The translations under genes and the position numbers were made by a program. A stretch of DNA of 64,000 nt. It comes from Massilia endophytica. Lineage in GTDB: Bacteria > Pseudomonadota > Gammaproteobacteria > Burkholderiales > Burkholderiaceae_D. Below the pieces are notes generated by a model that worked only from the letters and a program-made list of their open reading frames with translations, was not told where the DNA came from and did no database searches. Positions within the stretch are counted from its first letter, which is position 1. Every line of letters starts with the position of its first letter. The stretch lies in the NCBI RefSeq assembly GCF_021165955.1, contig NZ_CP088952.1:310001-374000 (forward strand), written 5' to 3'. This document shows, in pieces, positions 46,990 to 55,239 of this stretch.

Positions 46990-48282
46990 TCATTTTTGTA
47001 AAGCAGGCCCATCTATACGTCGCAATTTGACGACTTTGATCGACTGGTCGTGCACCTGCATGACCTCGATGATGCAATTGCCAATCTTGACACTGATTGG
47101 CGCTTCGGGAATCTCCTGCAGCCATTCCAGCAGCATCCCGTTCAGGGTTTTCGGCCCATCCAGGGGGAAATCGAGGCCCAGGCGCTTGTTAATGTCGCGC
47201 AGCGCCGTCACACCTTCCAGTATACATTCGCCACGGGCATCCCAGCCGAAGGAATCGGCCCGTGCCGCGCTCGGTGTGGACGTGGTGAAGTCCCCGATCA
47301 TTTCTTCGATGATATCGTCCAGCGTGACCAGGCCCTGCACTTCGCCGTACTCGTCCACGATGATGGCCAGGCGTTCCTTGTTTTCCTGGAAATTCTGCAG
47401 CTGGTCGAAGGCGCCCGTGTCCTGGGGGATGAAGTAGGGCTCGCTCAGCAGGGCGCGGAAGTGTTCGGCGGTCAGCTCGTCTTCCTCGTTCAGCAGGCCC
47501 ACCGCCTTGCGCACATGCAGGATGCCCACGATCTGGTTGATTTCGCCGTCGTAGACCGGCAGCTTGTTGTGGTAGCAGGTGGTGAGCTGCTCGCGGATCT
47601 GTTCGACCGGAACGGACAGGTCCAGCGCCTCGATCTGGGCGCGCGGCGTCATCACGTCCTCCACCGAGATCGACTCCAGGTCAAAGAGATTGAGCAGGAT
47701 GCTCTTGTGCTTCTGCGGGATGAAGTTGCCGCTTTCGAGGAGTACGGAGCGCAGCTCGTCCGGCGACAGGCGCGCATCCTGCAGGGCGCTGGAGGGCTTG
47801 ATGCGGAAGAGGCGCAGCAGGGCGTTCACGAACAGGTCCACGAACCAGATCAGGGGCCTGGCCATGCGCAGCAAGGGGCGCAGGATCACGCTGGCGGGCA
47901 GCACGATCTGGTCCGCGTAGCGGGCGCCGATGATCTTGGGCGAAATCTCCGCCACCACGATCAGCACGAAGACGACGGCGCAGATGGCGATCACGATCAC
48001 GTGTTCCTCCATGCCGAAATTTGTGATGGCGATGGCGGTGACGAGGGCGATCGCCATGGCGTTCAGCAGCGTATTCGCGACCAGAACGAGCGAGAGCAGG
48101 GTTTCCGTGCGTTCCAGCAGCCAGAGCGTGGCAATGGCGCGGCGGCTGCCGCGTTTTGCCTGGTGGCGAAGACGAAAACGGTTGGCCGCCATCAGGGCGG
48201 TTTCGGCCATGGCGAAGAAGGCCGAGAGGAAGATCAGGAAAGCGAGCGCAAGAAATTGCGCCCACAAGGGAATATTGTCCAA
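46990..48282 (-). CDS. CNNM/CorC (HlyC) family membrane protein
   Basis: The 430-residue protein has an N-terminal DUF21/CNNM transmembrane domain (FLSAFFAMAETALMAANRF plus two or three further helices). A CBS pair follows (VEDVMTPRAQIEALDL and INQIVGILHVRKAV), then a C-terminal CorC_HlyC domain. Family members are implicated in magnesium/cobalt handling; the hemolysin name is historical. Transcribed alone, 60 bases upstream of pilB. Confidence 0.9.
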   Translation of the reverse strand: MDNIPLWAQFLALAFLIFLSAFFAMAETALMAANRFRLRHQAKRGSRRAIATLWLLERTETLLSLVLVANTLLNAMAIALVTAIAITNFGMEEHVIVIAICAVVFVLIVVAEISPKIIGARYADQIVLPASVILRPLLRMARPLIWFVDLFVNALLRLFRIKPSSALQDARLSPDELRSVLLESGNFIPQKHKSILLNLFDLESISVEDVMTPRAQIEALDLSVPVEQIREQLTTCYHNKLPVYDGEINQIVGILHVRKAVGLLNEEDELTAEHFRALLSEPYFIPQDTGAFDQLQNFQENKERLAIIVDEYGEVQGLVTLDDIIEEMIGDFTTSTPSAARADSFGWDARGECILEGVTALRDINKRLGLDFPLDGPKTLNGMLLEWLQEIPEAPISVKIGNCIIEVMQVHDQSIKVVKLRRIDGPALQK

Positions 48283-48330
48283 GTGGATGATTTAGGCAGC
48301 TGCGGAACCCCCATTGTAGCAGTTGACAGA

Positions 48331-48360
48331 GGGGACAGACCCTGAACAGGGTCTGTCCCC
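48331..48360. repeat. REP-like palindromic repeat, copy D (perfect 14-bp arms)
   Basis: GGGGACAGACCCTG / CAGGGTCTGTCCCC around AA. It lies only about 63 bp from the copy interrupted by the IS110 element. The element avoided this one, whose sequence after GGTCT is the same but whose GA before the second arm differs. Confidence 0.9.
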
Positions 48361-48444
48361 GAAATCCCAGTCAGCCACTAAACATAGTTGGCGAACTGTG
48401 TTCGGCTATCGACTGTGCCGCCGGGGACAGACCCCCCGAGGTCT

Positions 48445-48607
48445 TATATCTTCAACATACGCTAAATTATGTCTGCGGGCATGCCAGTCTGATAGGTCTG
48501 TGGGAGCAAATCCCGTGGGACAGCCAATGACGGCATGCTCGATTCTTTGTAGCCCGAACAGTTGTCAGGGGGCGAACCCCGGATCAGTAAGAATGGGAGA
48601 AAGAATC
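48445..48607 (+). ncRNA. Predicted IS110 bridge RNA (target- and donor-binding loops)
   Basis: Stem-loop 1: GCATGCC (48479-48485) pairs with GGCATGC (48532-48538). Its internal loop holds AGGTCT (48494-48499) and GGGACAG (48517-48523) on either side of a GGGA/TCCC hairpin (48502-48514). AGGTCT equals the left target half plus the CT core. GGGACAG is the reverse complement of CTGTCCC, the core plus right half. Stem-loop 2: GATTCTT (48541-48547) pairs with AAGAATC (48601-48607). It holds ACAGTTG (48558-48564), identical to the element's right end just before the CT core, a GGGG/CCCC hairpin, and TAAG (48588-48591), which pairs with CTTA at the left end. RNA ends are not determined. Confidence 0.8.
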
Positions 48608-49555
48608 ATGCAGAACGCAGACGATGGGTTGTACGTCGGGATCGATGTCAGCAAGAAGAGTCTGGACGTCGATAGTCTTCCGCTGTCACATCGGGCGCAG
48701 TCCCCCAATGACGCGGGTGGTCATCAGAACCTGAAAGCCAGGTTGTTGCAGCTACAGCCGCGATGGATCGTGGTGGAGGCGAGCGGCGGTCTCGAAATGG
48801 AATTGGTCAGCGTACTGGCAACTGCGGGGTTGCCAGTGGCGGTCATCAATCCCAAACAGGCCAGGGATTTCGCCAAGGCCATTGGCGTGCTTGCGAAAAC
48901 TGACCAGGTCGATGCCATTGTTCTGGCCCGCTTCGGGCAAGCGGTCAAACCGGCACTGCGTCCAATTAAAGACGGTGAGCTACGCCATCTGGAGGACGTT
49001 CTGACTCGAAGACGCCAGTTGGTCGATATGCTCACAGCTGAGAAGAACCGAAAGCTGCAGGCGACCGCTCTCATTGCAAAAGAGATCAATGAGCATATTG
49101 AATGGCTCGAGCAGCGTATCAAGGGCACCAATGGTGATCTGGGGCGGGCTATCAAGGAAAGTCCGCTATGGCACGCTAAAGCCGACCTGCTCTCATCCAT
49201 CCCCGGCGTAGGCTCCATCACCGTCGCAACCCTGCTGGCGCAGTTACCCGAGCTTGGCACGCTCAATCGGCGCGAAATCGGTGCGCTGGTTGGCGTCTGC
49301 CCATACAGCCGTGACAGCGGCAAGATGCGGGGGAAGCGAAGAATTTGGGGTGGCAGGGCATCGGTACGGGCGGTCCTCTACATGGCCACCTTGGTCGCCA
49401 TCCGACACAATCCCGTCCTCAAAAGCGCCTACGCCCGGCTGCTCGCGGCAGGAAAACTCAAGAAAGTAGCCATCGTGGCTTGCATGCGCAAGCTGCTCGT
49501 CACCATGAACGCCATGTTGCATAACAACGAGAGGTGGGCAGCAACCCTCGATTAA
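48608..49555 (+). CDS. IS110-family DEDD/serine recombinase (transposase)
   Basis: The protein has 315 residues. The N-terminal RuvC-like DEDD domain shows D13 (YVGIDVSKKSLD), E57 (WIVVEASGG), and D99 and D102 (KTDQVDAIVLARF). A coiled coil follows (about 120-170). The C-terminal Transposase_20 domain has SIPGVGSITVATLLAQLPELG and the likely nucleophile Ser252 in GGRASVRAVLYMA. All catalytic residues are intact, so the element is probably active. The ATG directly follows the closing stem of the predicted bridge RNA. Confidence 0.93.
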   Translation: MQNADDGLYVGIDVSKKSLDVDSLPLSHRAQSPNDAGGHQNLKARLLQLQPRWIVVEASGGLEMELVSVLATAGLPVAVINPKQARDFAKAIGVLAKTDQVDAIVLARFGQAVKPALRPIKDGELRHLEDVLTRRRQLVDMLTAEKNRKLQATALIAKEINEHIEWLEQRIKGTNGDLGRAIKESPLWHAKADLLSSIPGVGSITVATLLAQLPELGTLNRREIGALVGVCPYSRDSGKMRGKRRIWGGRASVRAVLYMATLVAIRHNPVLKSAYARLLAAGKLKKVAIVACMRKLLVTMNAMLHNNERWAATLD

Positions 49556-49600
49556 TTAATCAAGACAGTTGCTGTCCCCTATTCCTTCTATAATCTTGGG

Positions 49601-50449
49601 ATGGAAGAGACGGGTGCGCTCAGTGCGGCTGGCGAGAGGCTGGCCTTTCTTCCGCCAGCGGCCTTGGCGGGAGTGGTGCGCTATTTCCACGTTGAGCGCG
49701 CGAGTCCGGGGCCTGTGCTCGTACCCTCGACGCCGTCGGCCATGCTCACTTTCTTCGTCAGCGGCTGCTCGCTCGCGGGCGGCACACGCTTCGACCGCGC
49801 CATGCTGAGCGGGCCGCTCACACGTCCTTTCGCGGCCTTGTGGCAGGCCGATACCACCTTCGTCAGCGCCCTGATCGAGCCGGAATATCTCCCGCTGCTG
49901 TTCGATGTGGATGCGGCGGAGCTGAGCGATATGCCCGTGACCCTGGCCGACTTGCCCTCCGCGCCGGACTGCGAGGCACTGGAAGCGCTGCTGCCAACCT
50001 TGCCCTCGCCCCGGCGCTGGGCATTGGCTCTCGCGCAATGGCTGCTGGCGCTGCTGGACCGCCGCGAAGGGCTGCGCGAAACCTTCATCCTGCCGCGCAC
50101 GATGCTGGCCCTGTCCACGGACGATATCGCTACCCGCTACGGCATGAGCGTGCGCCAGCTGGAGCGCCGCCACCTCGCCAGCTACGGCCTCACCCTGCGC
50201 GACAGCCGCAAGATGGAGCGCTACGTGCACGCGCTGTCCGCCTTGCTGCTGCTGCCTCCCAGCCGGGGCCTGCTCACCCGCATAGCCATGGACGCGGGCT
50301 ACCATGACCAGGCCCACATGGTGCGCGATTTCACGCACTACACCGGCATGGCGCCCGGCGCGCTGATGAAGGGCGCACAGGAGGAGCAGGAGCTGCGCCT
50401 CTATCGCTACGAAGAGCCTTACCGCGAAATCGTGGCCCGCCATCGCTGA
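49601..50449 (+). CDS. AraC-family transcriptional regulator
   Basis: This 282-residue protein has a variable N-terminal sensing domain and a C-terminal double helix-turn-helix (residues about 165-265: DIATRYGMSVRQLERRHLASYGL and LTRIAMDAGYHDQAHMVRDFTHYTGMAPGAL). The second HTH and the following signature are typical AraC. The IS110 element lies 27 bp upstream and may separate the gene from its own promoter. Target genes are unknown. Confidence 0.88.
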   Translation: MEETGALSAAGERLAFLPPAALAGVVRYFHVERASPGPVLVPSTPSAMLTFFVSGCSLAGGTRFDRAMLSGPLTRPFAALWQADTTFVSALIEPEYLPLLFDVDAAELSDMPVTLADLPSAPDCEALEALLPTLPSPRRWALALAQWLLALLDRREGLRETFILPRTMLALSTDDIATRYGMSVRQLERRHLASYGLTLRDSRKMERYVHALSALLLLPPSRGLLTRIAMDAGYHDQAHMVRDFTHYTGMAPGALMKGAQEEQELRLYRYEEPYREIVARHR

Positions 50450-50523
50450 TGTCGTTTCCGTACAATTTTCCCTGAGCCGTCCCCGCTATCCTCCCCTGCG
50501 TGATTCGACAGGGGAGGGCAGCA

Positions 50524-51015
50524 ATGGAAGCAACACTGGAACGCGATGGATTCATGATCACTTCGGCCGAGGCCCTGCTGAATGCCGCGCGCACGGACAG
50601 CCTGTGGTATCTGAGCTTCGGCCTTGCCTGCTGCGCCGTGGAGATGATGGAAGCCGCGTCCGCGCGCTACGACATGGACCGCTTCGGCATGATTCCCCGT
50701 CCCTCGCCCCGCCAGGCGGACCTGATGATCGTCGCGGGCACGCTCACCAACAAGATGGCGCGCGCCATGCGCAAGTCCTACGACCAGATGCCGGAGCCGC
50801 GCTACGTGGTCTCCATGGGGTCATGCGCCAATGGGGGCGGCTACTACCACTACAGCTACTCCGTGGTGCGCGGCTGCGACCGTATTGTGCCGGTGGACGT
50901 GTATGTGCCGGGCTGCCCGCCCACGCCGGAAGCCCTCATCTACGGCCTCGTCCAGCTCCAGCGCAAGATCAAGGCCGAGCGGCCAAACCGCCACTACACC
51001 GAAATCGCTCGTTGA
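50524..51015 (+). CDS. NuoB-like [4Fe-4S] subunit of complex I, isolated paralogue
   Basis: This 163-residue protein has the N2-cluster ligands of NuoB: C36, C37 (FGLACCAVEMM), C101 (VSMGSCANGGGYYHYSYSVV) and C131 (VYVPGCPPTPEAL). GGGGAGGG precedes the ATG at 50524. No other nuo genes adjoin it, so it is a second or relocated nuoB outside the nuo operon. All iron-sulfur ligands are retained, so it could assemble into complex I or another hydrogenase-like complex. Confidence 0.88.
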   Translation: MEATLERDGFMITSAEALLNAARTDSLWYLSFGLACCAVEMMEAASARYDMDRFGMIPRPSPRQADLMIVAGTLTNKMARAMRKSYDQMPEPRYVVSMGSCANGGGYYHYSYSVVRGCDRIVPVDVYVPGCPPTPEALIYGLVQLQRKIKAERPNRHYTEIAR

Positions 51016-51054
51016 TGGGATATGATTCCCCGATCTTCTAGACACGGGGGAACG

Positions 51055-52287
51055 ATGGCAAGGAAACTGGTAGCAGGCGCCGTGATGGCGCTGGCAGGTC
51101 TGGGCGCTTCGGCGCAAACGCCGGATGCGGCGCTGCTGAAGCGCGCGGAGCAGGTCAAGCCCGAGGCATTGAAGCTTCTGGGCCGCATGGTGAATATCGA
51201 TTCGGGCACCTTCAGTGAAAAAGGCCTGAACGCGGTGGGCGCGCTGGCTTCGGCGGAACTGAAGAAGCTTGGCTTCAAGGTCGAGACCTTCTCCGCCGCT
51301 CCCGCAGCGGGCAAGAACATCGTCGCCACCCTGAACGGCAAGGGCAAGGGACGCGTGCTGCTGGTCGCCCACATGGACACCGTCTACGCCGATGGCACGG
51401 CCAAGGCCAATCCCTTCCGCATCGAAGGCAGCCGCGCCTATGGACCCGGCATCATGGACGACAAGGGAGGCATCGTCGTGGCCCTGTACGCGCTCAAGCT
51501 GCTGAAGGAAAGCGGCTTCCGCGACTTCGCCCGCATCACCGTTCTCCTGAACACGAACGAAGAAACCGGCTCCCACGGTTCGCGGGAGCTGATCGAGAAG
51601 ACGGTCAAGGAGCATGACGTGGCCCTCAACCTGGAGCCGGGGCGCGCTGCGGATGGCGTGGTCATTGCGCGCAAGGGCAGCGGCGAGATCGGCATGGAAG
51701 TGCAGGGCAAGGCCGCGCACGCAGGCGTCGCCGCGAAACAGGGCGTCAACGCCGCCATGGAGGCCGCCCATCAGGTGATCCAGCTTTCAGAACTGGGCAA
51801 CGAAGAGAAGGGCACCACCGTCAACTGGACGGTGCTGAAAAGCGGAGACCGCAGCAACGTGATACCGGACCTGGCGACCGCGCAGGCCGATATCCGCGTG
51901 TCGGTGCCCGAGGAATTCGACCGCGTGGAGCAGGACATTGCCCGCATCTCGTCCAAACAGCTGATCAAGGACGCGAAGGTGAGCATCCACCTGCGCCGCG
52001 GCTTCCCGCCCATGCCGCAGAGCCCTGTAACGGATGCGCTGGCGGCGAAGGCCAACGAAATCTACGGGGAACTGGGCCGCAAGCTGACGCTGGAGAGCAC
52101 CGGCGGCGCCGCCGACGCGAGCCTCATGTTCGCGGCGGGCGTGCCTACGCTGGACGGTTTGGGCATTGTCGGCGGCGGCATTCACACGCCGGGCGAGTAT
52201 GCCGAAATCGAGAGCATTCCGCCGCGCGTCTACCTATTGGCGCGGCTGATCCAGGAAGCGGGCAAGGGCCTTCAGCTGCCCCGGTAG
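51055..52287 (+). CDS. Exported M20-family zinc peptidase, glutamate carboxypeptidase-like
   Basis: The 410-residue protein has a signal peptide (MARKLVAGAVMALAGLGASAQ), then the co-catalytic zinc residues of M20 enzymes: HMDTVY, GPGIMDDKGG and NTNEETGSHGS (catalytic Glu-Glu). A dimerisation/lid domain and C-terminal GGGIHTPGEYAEIES follow. It resembles CPG2-type carboxypeptidases that release C-terminal glutamate from folates or peptides; the actual substrate is unknown. Its 3' end overlaps the convergent uraH by 16 bases. Confidence 0.9.
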   Translation: MARKLVAGAVMALAGLGASAQTPDAALLKRAEQVKPEALKLLGRMVNIDSGTFSEKGLNAVGALASAELKKLGFKVETFSAAPAAGKNIVATLNGKGKGRVLLVAHMDTVYADGTAKANPFRIEGSRAYGPGIMDDKGGIVVALYALKLLKESGFRDFARITVLLNTNEETGSHGSRELIEKTVKEHDVALNLEPGRAADGVVIARKGSGEIGMEVQGKAAHAGVAAKQGVNAAMEAAHQVIQLSELGNEEKGTTVNWTVLKSGDRSNVIPDLATAQADIRVSVPEEFDRVEQDIARISSKQLIKDAKVSIHLRRGFPPMPQSPVTDALAAKANEIYGELGRKLTLESTGGAADASLMFAAGVPTLDGLGIVGGGIHTPGEYAEIESIPPRVYLLARLIQEAGKGLQLPR

Positions 52288-52625
52288 GTGGAGTAGGACC
52301 AGGGCGACACCACCAGCGGCACGTGGTAGTTCTGGTCCGCATGCGCGATGCCGAAGGCGATGGTCACCAGGTCGATGAAGCGTGGTGATGGCAGCGCCAC
52401 GCCCAGGTCGGCGAAATAGTCGCCCGCGTTGAATACCAGCTCATACTGGCCCGGCTTCAGCGCACCGCCTTCCAGCAGGGGCGTGCCGCAGCGGCCGTCG
52501 CTGTTGGTAACGTCCATCTTCAGCAGCGTTTTGCCCTCCGCCCCTACGGCGAAGAGCGCCACCTTCACACCTGAGCCGGGGCGGCCGTGTGCAGTATCCA
52601 GAACGTGAGTCGTCAGTTTTCCCAT
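52272..52625 (-). CDS. uraH: 5-hydroxyisourate hydrolase
   Basis: This 117-residue transthyretin-like enzyme hydrolyses 5-hydroxyisourate to OHCU in urate breakdown. It has the N-terminal LTTHVLDTAHGRPGSGV and the invariant C-terminal tetrapeptide YRGS. The start MGKLTTHVLD at 52625 is chosen because the family begins just there. It is divergent from puuE. Urate oxidase and OHCU decarboxylase are not in the window. Confidence 0.94.
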   Translation of the reverse strand: MGKLTTHVLDTAHGRPGSGVKVALFAVGAEGKTLLKMDVTNSDGRCGTPLLEGGALKPGQYELVFNAGDYFADLGVALPSPRFIDLVTIAFGIAHADQNYHVPLVVSPWSYSTYRGS

Positions 52626-52657
52626 TGCAGTCCTCGTGTCGATATCCGGAGAATCAT

Positions 52658-52669
52658 ATACTGTGGTAT
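52658..52669. promoter_or_regulatory. Candidate operator between uraH and puuE
   Basis: ATAC-TGTG-GTAT is an inverted repeat in the 91-bp divergent promoter region, and the surrounding stretch is AT-rich compared with the genes. A regulator shared by the two divergent purine genes could bind here. The regulator itself is not identified, and the repeat is short. Confidence 0.3.
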
Positions 52670-52716
52670 GCCTGTCAATATAACGAAGGCGGTATGGATA
52701 TGCTATTCCTGGAGAC

Positions 52717-53679
52717 ATGATGAGCACTTACGACAACTACCCCCGCGACCTGATCGGCTACGGCCGCAATCCACCCCATCCCAAATGGCCGAAAGACGCC
52801 CGCGTGGCGCTGCAGTTCGTGCTGAACTACGAGGAGGGCGGCGAGAACAATGTGCTGCACGGCGATGCAGCCTCGGAGACCTTCCTGTCGGAGATCATCG
52901 GCGCCGCGGCCTTCCCCATGCGGCACATGAGCATGGAGTCGATTTACGAGTACGGCTCGCGCGCGGGCCTTTGGCGCCTGCTGCGCATGTTCGAGCAGCG
53001 CAGGCTGCCGCTGACCATCTTCGGGGTCTCCATGGCGCTCAAACGGCACCCCGAGGCGGTGGCCGCCTTCCAGGAGCTGGGCCACGAAATCGCCTGCCAT
53101 GGCCTGCGCTGGATCTCGTACCAGAACATGGATGAAGCCACGGAACGGGCGCACATGAAGGAAGCGGTCGAGATCATCCGCGACATGACCGGCAGCGCGC
53201 CGCTGGGGTGGTACACCGGCCGCGATTCGCCCAATACGCGCCGCCTGGTGGTGGAGCATGGCGGTTTCGCCTATGACGCCGACTATTACGGCGATGACCT
53301 GCCGTTCTGGCAGGAGGTGGAGCATCTGGACGCGAACGGCAAGCCCGCCGTGACGCCCCAGCTGATCGTGCCCTACACCCTGGACACGAACGACATGCGC
53401 TTCGCCGCCATGCAGGGCTTTAACAGCGGCACCCAGTTCTTCGACTACCTCAAGGACGCATTCGACGTGCTGTACGAGGAAGGCGACCCCGAAGGCCTGA
53501 ACCGGCCGAAAATGCTGTCCATCGGCCTGCACTGCCGCCTGGCGGGACGCCCGGCGCGGGCGGCGGCCCTGGCGCGTTTCCTCGACTATGTGCAGAGTCA
53601 TGACGATGTGTGGATTACCCGCCGCATCGACATTGCCGAGCACTGGCGCCTGCATCATCCTTATATTAAGAATTCCTGA
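52717..53679 (+). CDS. puuE: Allantoinase PuuE (polysaccharide-deacetylase fold)
   Basis: This 320-residue protein opens the allantoin ring to allantoate in a metal-independent way typical of PuuE, unlike the amidohydrolase-type allantoinase. Motifs include YGRNPPHPKWPKDARVALQFVLNYEEGGE, HEIACHGLRWISYQNM and GWYTGRDSPNTRRLV. GGAGAC precedes the ATG. It sits between uraH and xdhA, consistent with urate degradation. Confidence 0.93.
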   Translation: MMSTYDNYPRDLIGYGRNPPHPKWPKDARVALQFVLNYEEGGENNVLHGDAASETFLSEIIGAAAFPMRHMSMESIYEYGSRAGLWRLLRMFEQRRLPLTIFGVSMALKRHPEAVAAFQELGHEIACHGLRWISYQNMDEATERAHMKEAVEIIRDMTGSAPLGWYTGRDSPNTRRLVVEHGGFAYDADYYGDDLPFWQEVEHLDANGKPAVTPQLIVPYTLDTNDMRFAAMQGFNSGTQFFDYLKDAFDVLYEEGDPEGLNRPKMLSIGLHCRLAGRPARAAALARFLDYVQSHDDVWITRRIDIAEHWRLHHPYIKNS

Positions 53680-53758
53680 TAAGTAAAATCACCGAAAATA
53701 TATAATCGGGTCGGGCTCTGGTGTTAATCTTTTAACTTGGGATTACGCCGAGGCCGAA

Positions 53759-55228
53759 ATGTCAGAACCGATTCGTTTTTACTTCCGTGGCGCCGTGCAT
53801 GAAGTGCGCGACGCTGCGCCCACGCAGACGGTGTTGCAGCATCTGCGCGAGGATCTGCATTGCACCGGCACCAAGGAAGGCTGCGCCGAAGGCGACTGCG
53901 GGGCCTGCACGGTGGTGGTGGGCGCGCTCGGTGCGGACGGCCAGCTTGAGATGAAGGCGGTGAACTCCTGCATCCAGCTCACACCCACTCTGGACGGCAA
54001 GGCCCTGTTCACCGTGGAAGACCTGCAGCAGCCCGATGGCGCGCTGCATCCCGTGCAGCAGGCGCTGGTGGAATGCCACGGCTCCCAGTGCGGCTTCTGT
54101 ACCCCCGGCTTTGCCATGTCCCTGTGGGGCATGTACCTGAAGCAGGAAGGCCGCCGTCCCGAACGCAAGGAAATCGACGACTGCCTGTCCGGTAACCTGT
54201 GCCGCTGCACGGGCTACCGCCCCATCATCGACGCGGCCGGGCGCATGACCGAGCTGCCGCGCGTGGAATTCGATGCCGCGCATGTCACCAGCCAGCTCGC
54301 AGGACTGAAGCGCGATGCACTGGCCATCTACTCCGCGCAGGGCCAGACCTTCATGGCCCCGCGCACCCTTGGCGAACTGGCGCAGCTGCGCGCCGAACAT
54401 CCGCGCGCCACGCTGCTGGCCGGGTCCACCGACGTGGGCCTCTGGATCACCAAGCAGATGCGCGACCTCGAAGGCATCATCTATCTCGGCCACGTGGACG
54501 CGCTGAAGTTCGTGCGCGAGGCGGATGGCCTGCTCGATATCGGCGCGGGCGTGTCGCTGGAGGATGCCTACAACGCCTTGTGCGAACACTATCCGCAGGA
54601 GCTGGGCGAACTGCGCCAGCGCTTTGCCTCGCTGCCGATCCGGCAGGCGGGCACCCTGGGCGGCAATGTCGCCAACGGCTCGCCCATCGGCGACTCCATG
54701 CCCTGGCTGATCGCGCTGAGCGCGCAGGTGGTACTGCACAGCGTGCGCGGCGAGCGTGTGCTGGCGCTGGAAGACCTCTATCTGGACTACATGAAGAAAG
54801 ACCTGGCGGCGGACGAATTCGTGCTCTCCGTGCGCGTGCCTCTGCCGCGCCCGAACGTCGCATTCCGCACCTACAAGCTGGCCAAGCGCTTCGACCAGGA
54901 TATTTCCGCCGTGTGCGCCGCCTTTGCCTTCACGCTGGATCGCGGCGTGGTCACCGGCGCGCGCATCGCCTTCGGTGGCATGGCGGGCACGCCCAAGCGC
55001 GCGGCGAGGGCAGAGAGCCTGCTGGCAGGCCGACGCTGGGACGAAGCCGCACTGGCCGACGCCATGCGTGCGCTGGCCGAAGACTACGCGCCCCTGAGCG
55101 ATATGCGCGCCAGCAGCGAGTACCGGATGAAGACCGCGCAGAACCTGCTGCGCCGCTTCTGGCTTGAAACGCGCAGCGATGCGCCGCTGGCGGCCGACGC
55201 CGTCAACGCCTTCGCCTGCCGCGCCTGA
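53759..55228 (+). CDS. xdhA: Xanthine dehydrogenase small subunit (2Fe-2S/FAD)
   Basis: This 489-residue subunit has an N-terminal plant-type ferredoxin domain with CTGTKEGCAEGDCGACT, a second 2Fe-2S domain with CGFCTPG and CLSGNLCRCTGYRP, then the FAD domain (LLAGSTDVGLWITKQMRD, LGGNVANGSPIGDSMP). It passes electrons from the molybdenum subunit to NAD. A TATAAT at 53701-53706 lies in the 79-bp leader and may be its -10 box. xdhB follows after 11 bases. Confidence 0.95.
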   Translation: MSEPIRFYFRGAVHEVRDAAPTQTVLQHLREDLHCTGTKEGCAEGDCGACTVVVGALGADGQLEMKAVNSCIQLTPTLDGKALFTVEDLQQPDGALHPVQQALVECHGSQCGFCTPGFAMSLWGMYLKQEGRRPERKEIDDCLSGNLCRCTGYRPIIDAAGRMTELPRVEFDAAHVTSQLAGLKRDALAIYSAQGQTFMAPRTLGELAQLRAEHPRATLLAGSTDVGLWITKQMRDLEGIIYLGHVDALKFVREADGLLDIGAGVSLEDAYNALCEHYPQELGELRQRFASLPIRQAGTLGGNVANGSPIGDSMPWLIALSAQVVLHSVRGERVLALEDLYLDYMKKDLAADEFVLSVRVPLPRPNVAFRTYKLAKRFDQDISAVCAAFAFTLDRGVVTGARIAFGGMAGTPKRAARAESLLAGRRWDEAALADAMRALAEDYAPLSDMRASSEYRMKTAQNLLRRFWLETRSDAPLAADAVNAFACRA

Positions 55229-55239
55229 AAGGAAATGCG

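Larger units (their letters stand above)
48445..49573 (+). mobile_element. IS110-family insertion sequence (bridge-RNA type) inserted in a REP-like palindrome
   Basis: The element is about 1129 bp. It is bounded by the dinucleotide CT on both sides (48443-48444 and 49572-49573), without inverted terminal repeats or a longer duplication, as expected for IS110. The non-coding left end is long (163 bp before the transposase ATG) and the right end is short (18 bp after the stop). This is the layout of the IS110 subgroup, in which the bridge RNA is encoded upstream of the recombinase. It lies 27 bp upstream of the AraC-type gene. Confidence 0.93.
48423..49579. repeat. REP-like palindromic repeat, copy E, split by the IS110 element
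   Basis: The left part GGGGACAGACCCCCCGAGGT (48423-48442) with core CT (48443-48444) and the right part GTCCCC (49574-49579), preceded by CT at 49572-49573, together make GGGGACAGACC-CCCCGA-GGTCTGTCCCC once the inserted element is removed. This matches intact copy C base for base except for one loop position. Confidence 0.92.
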
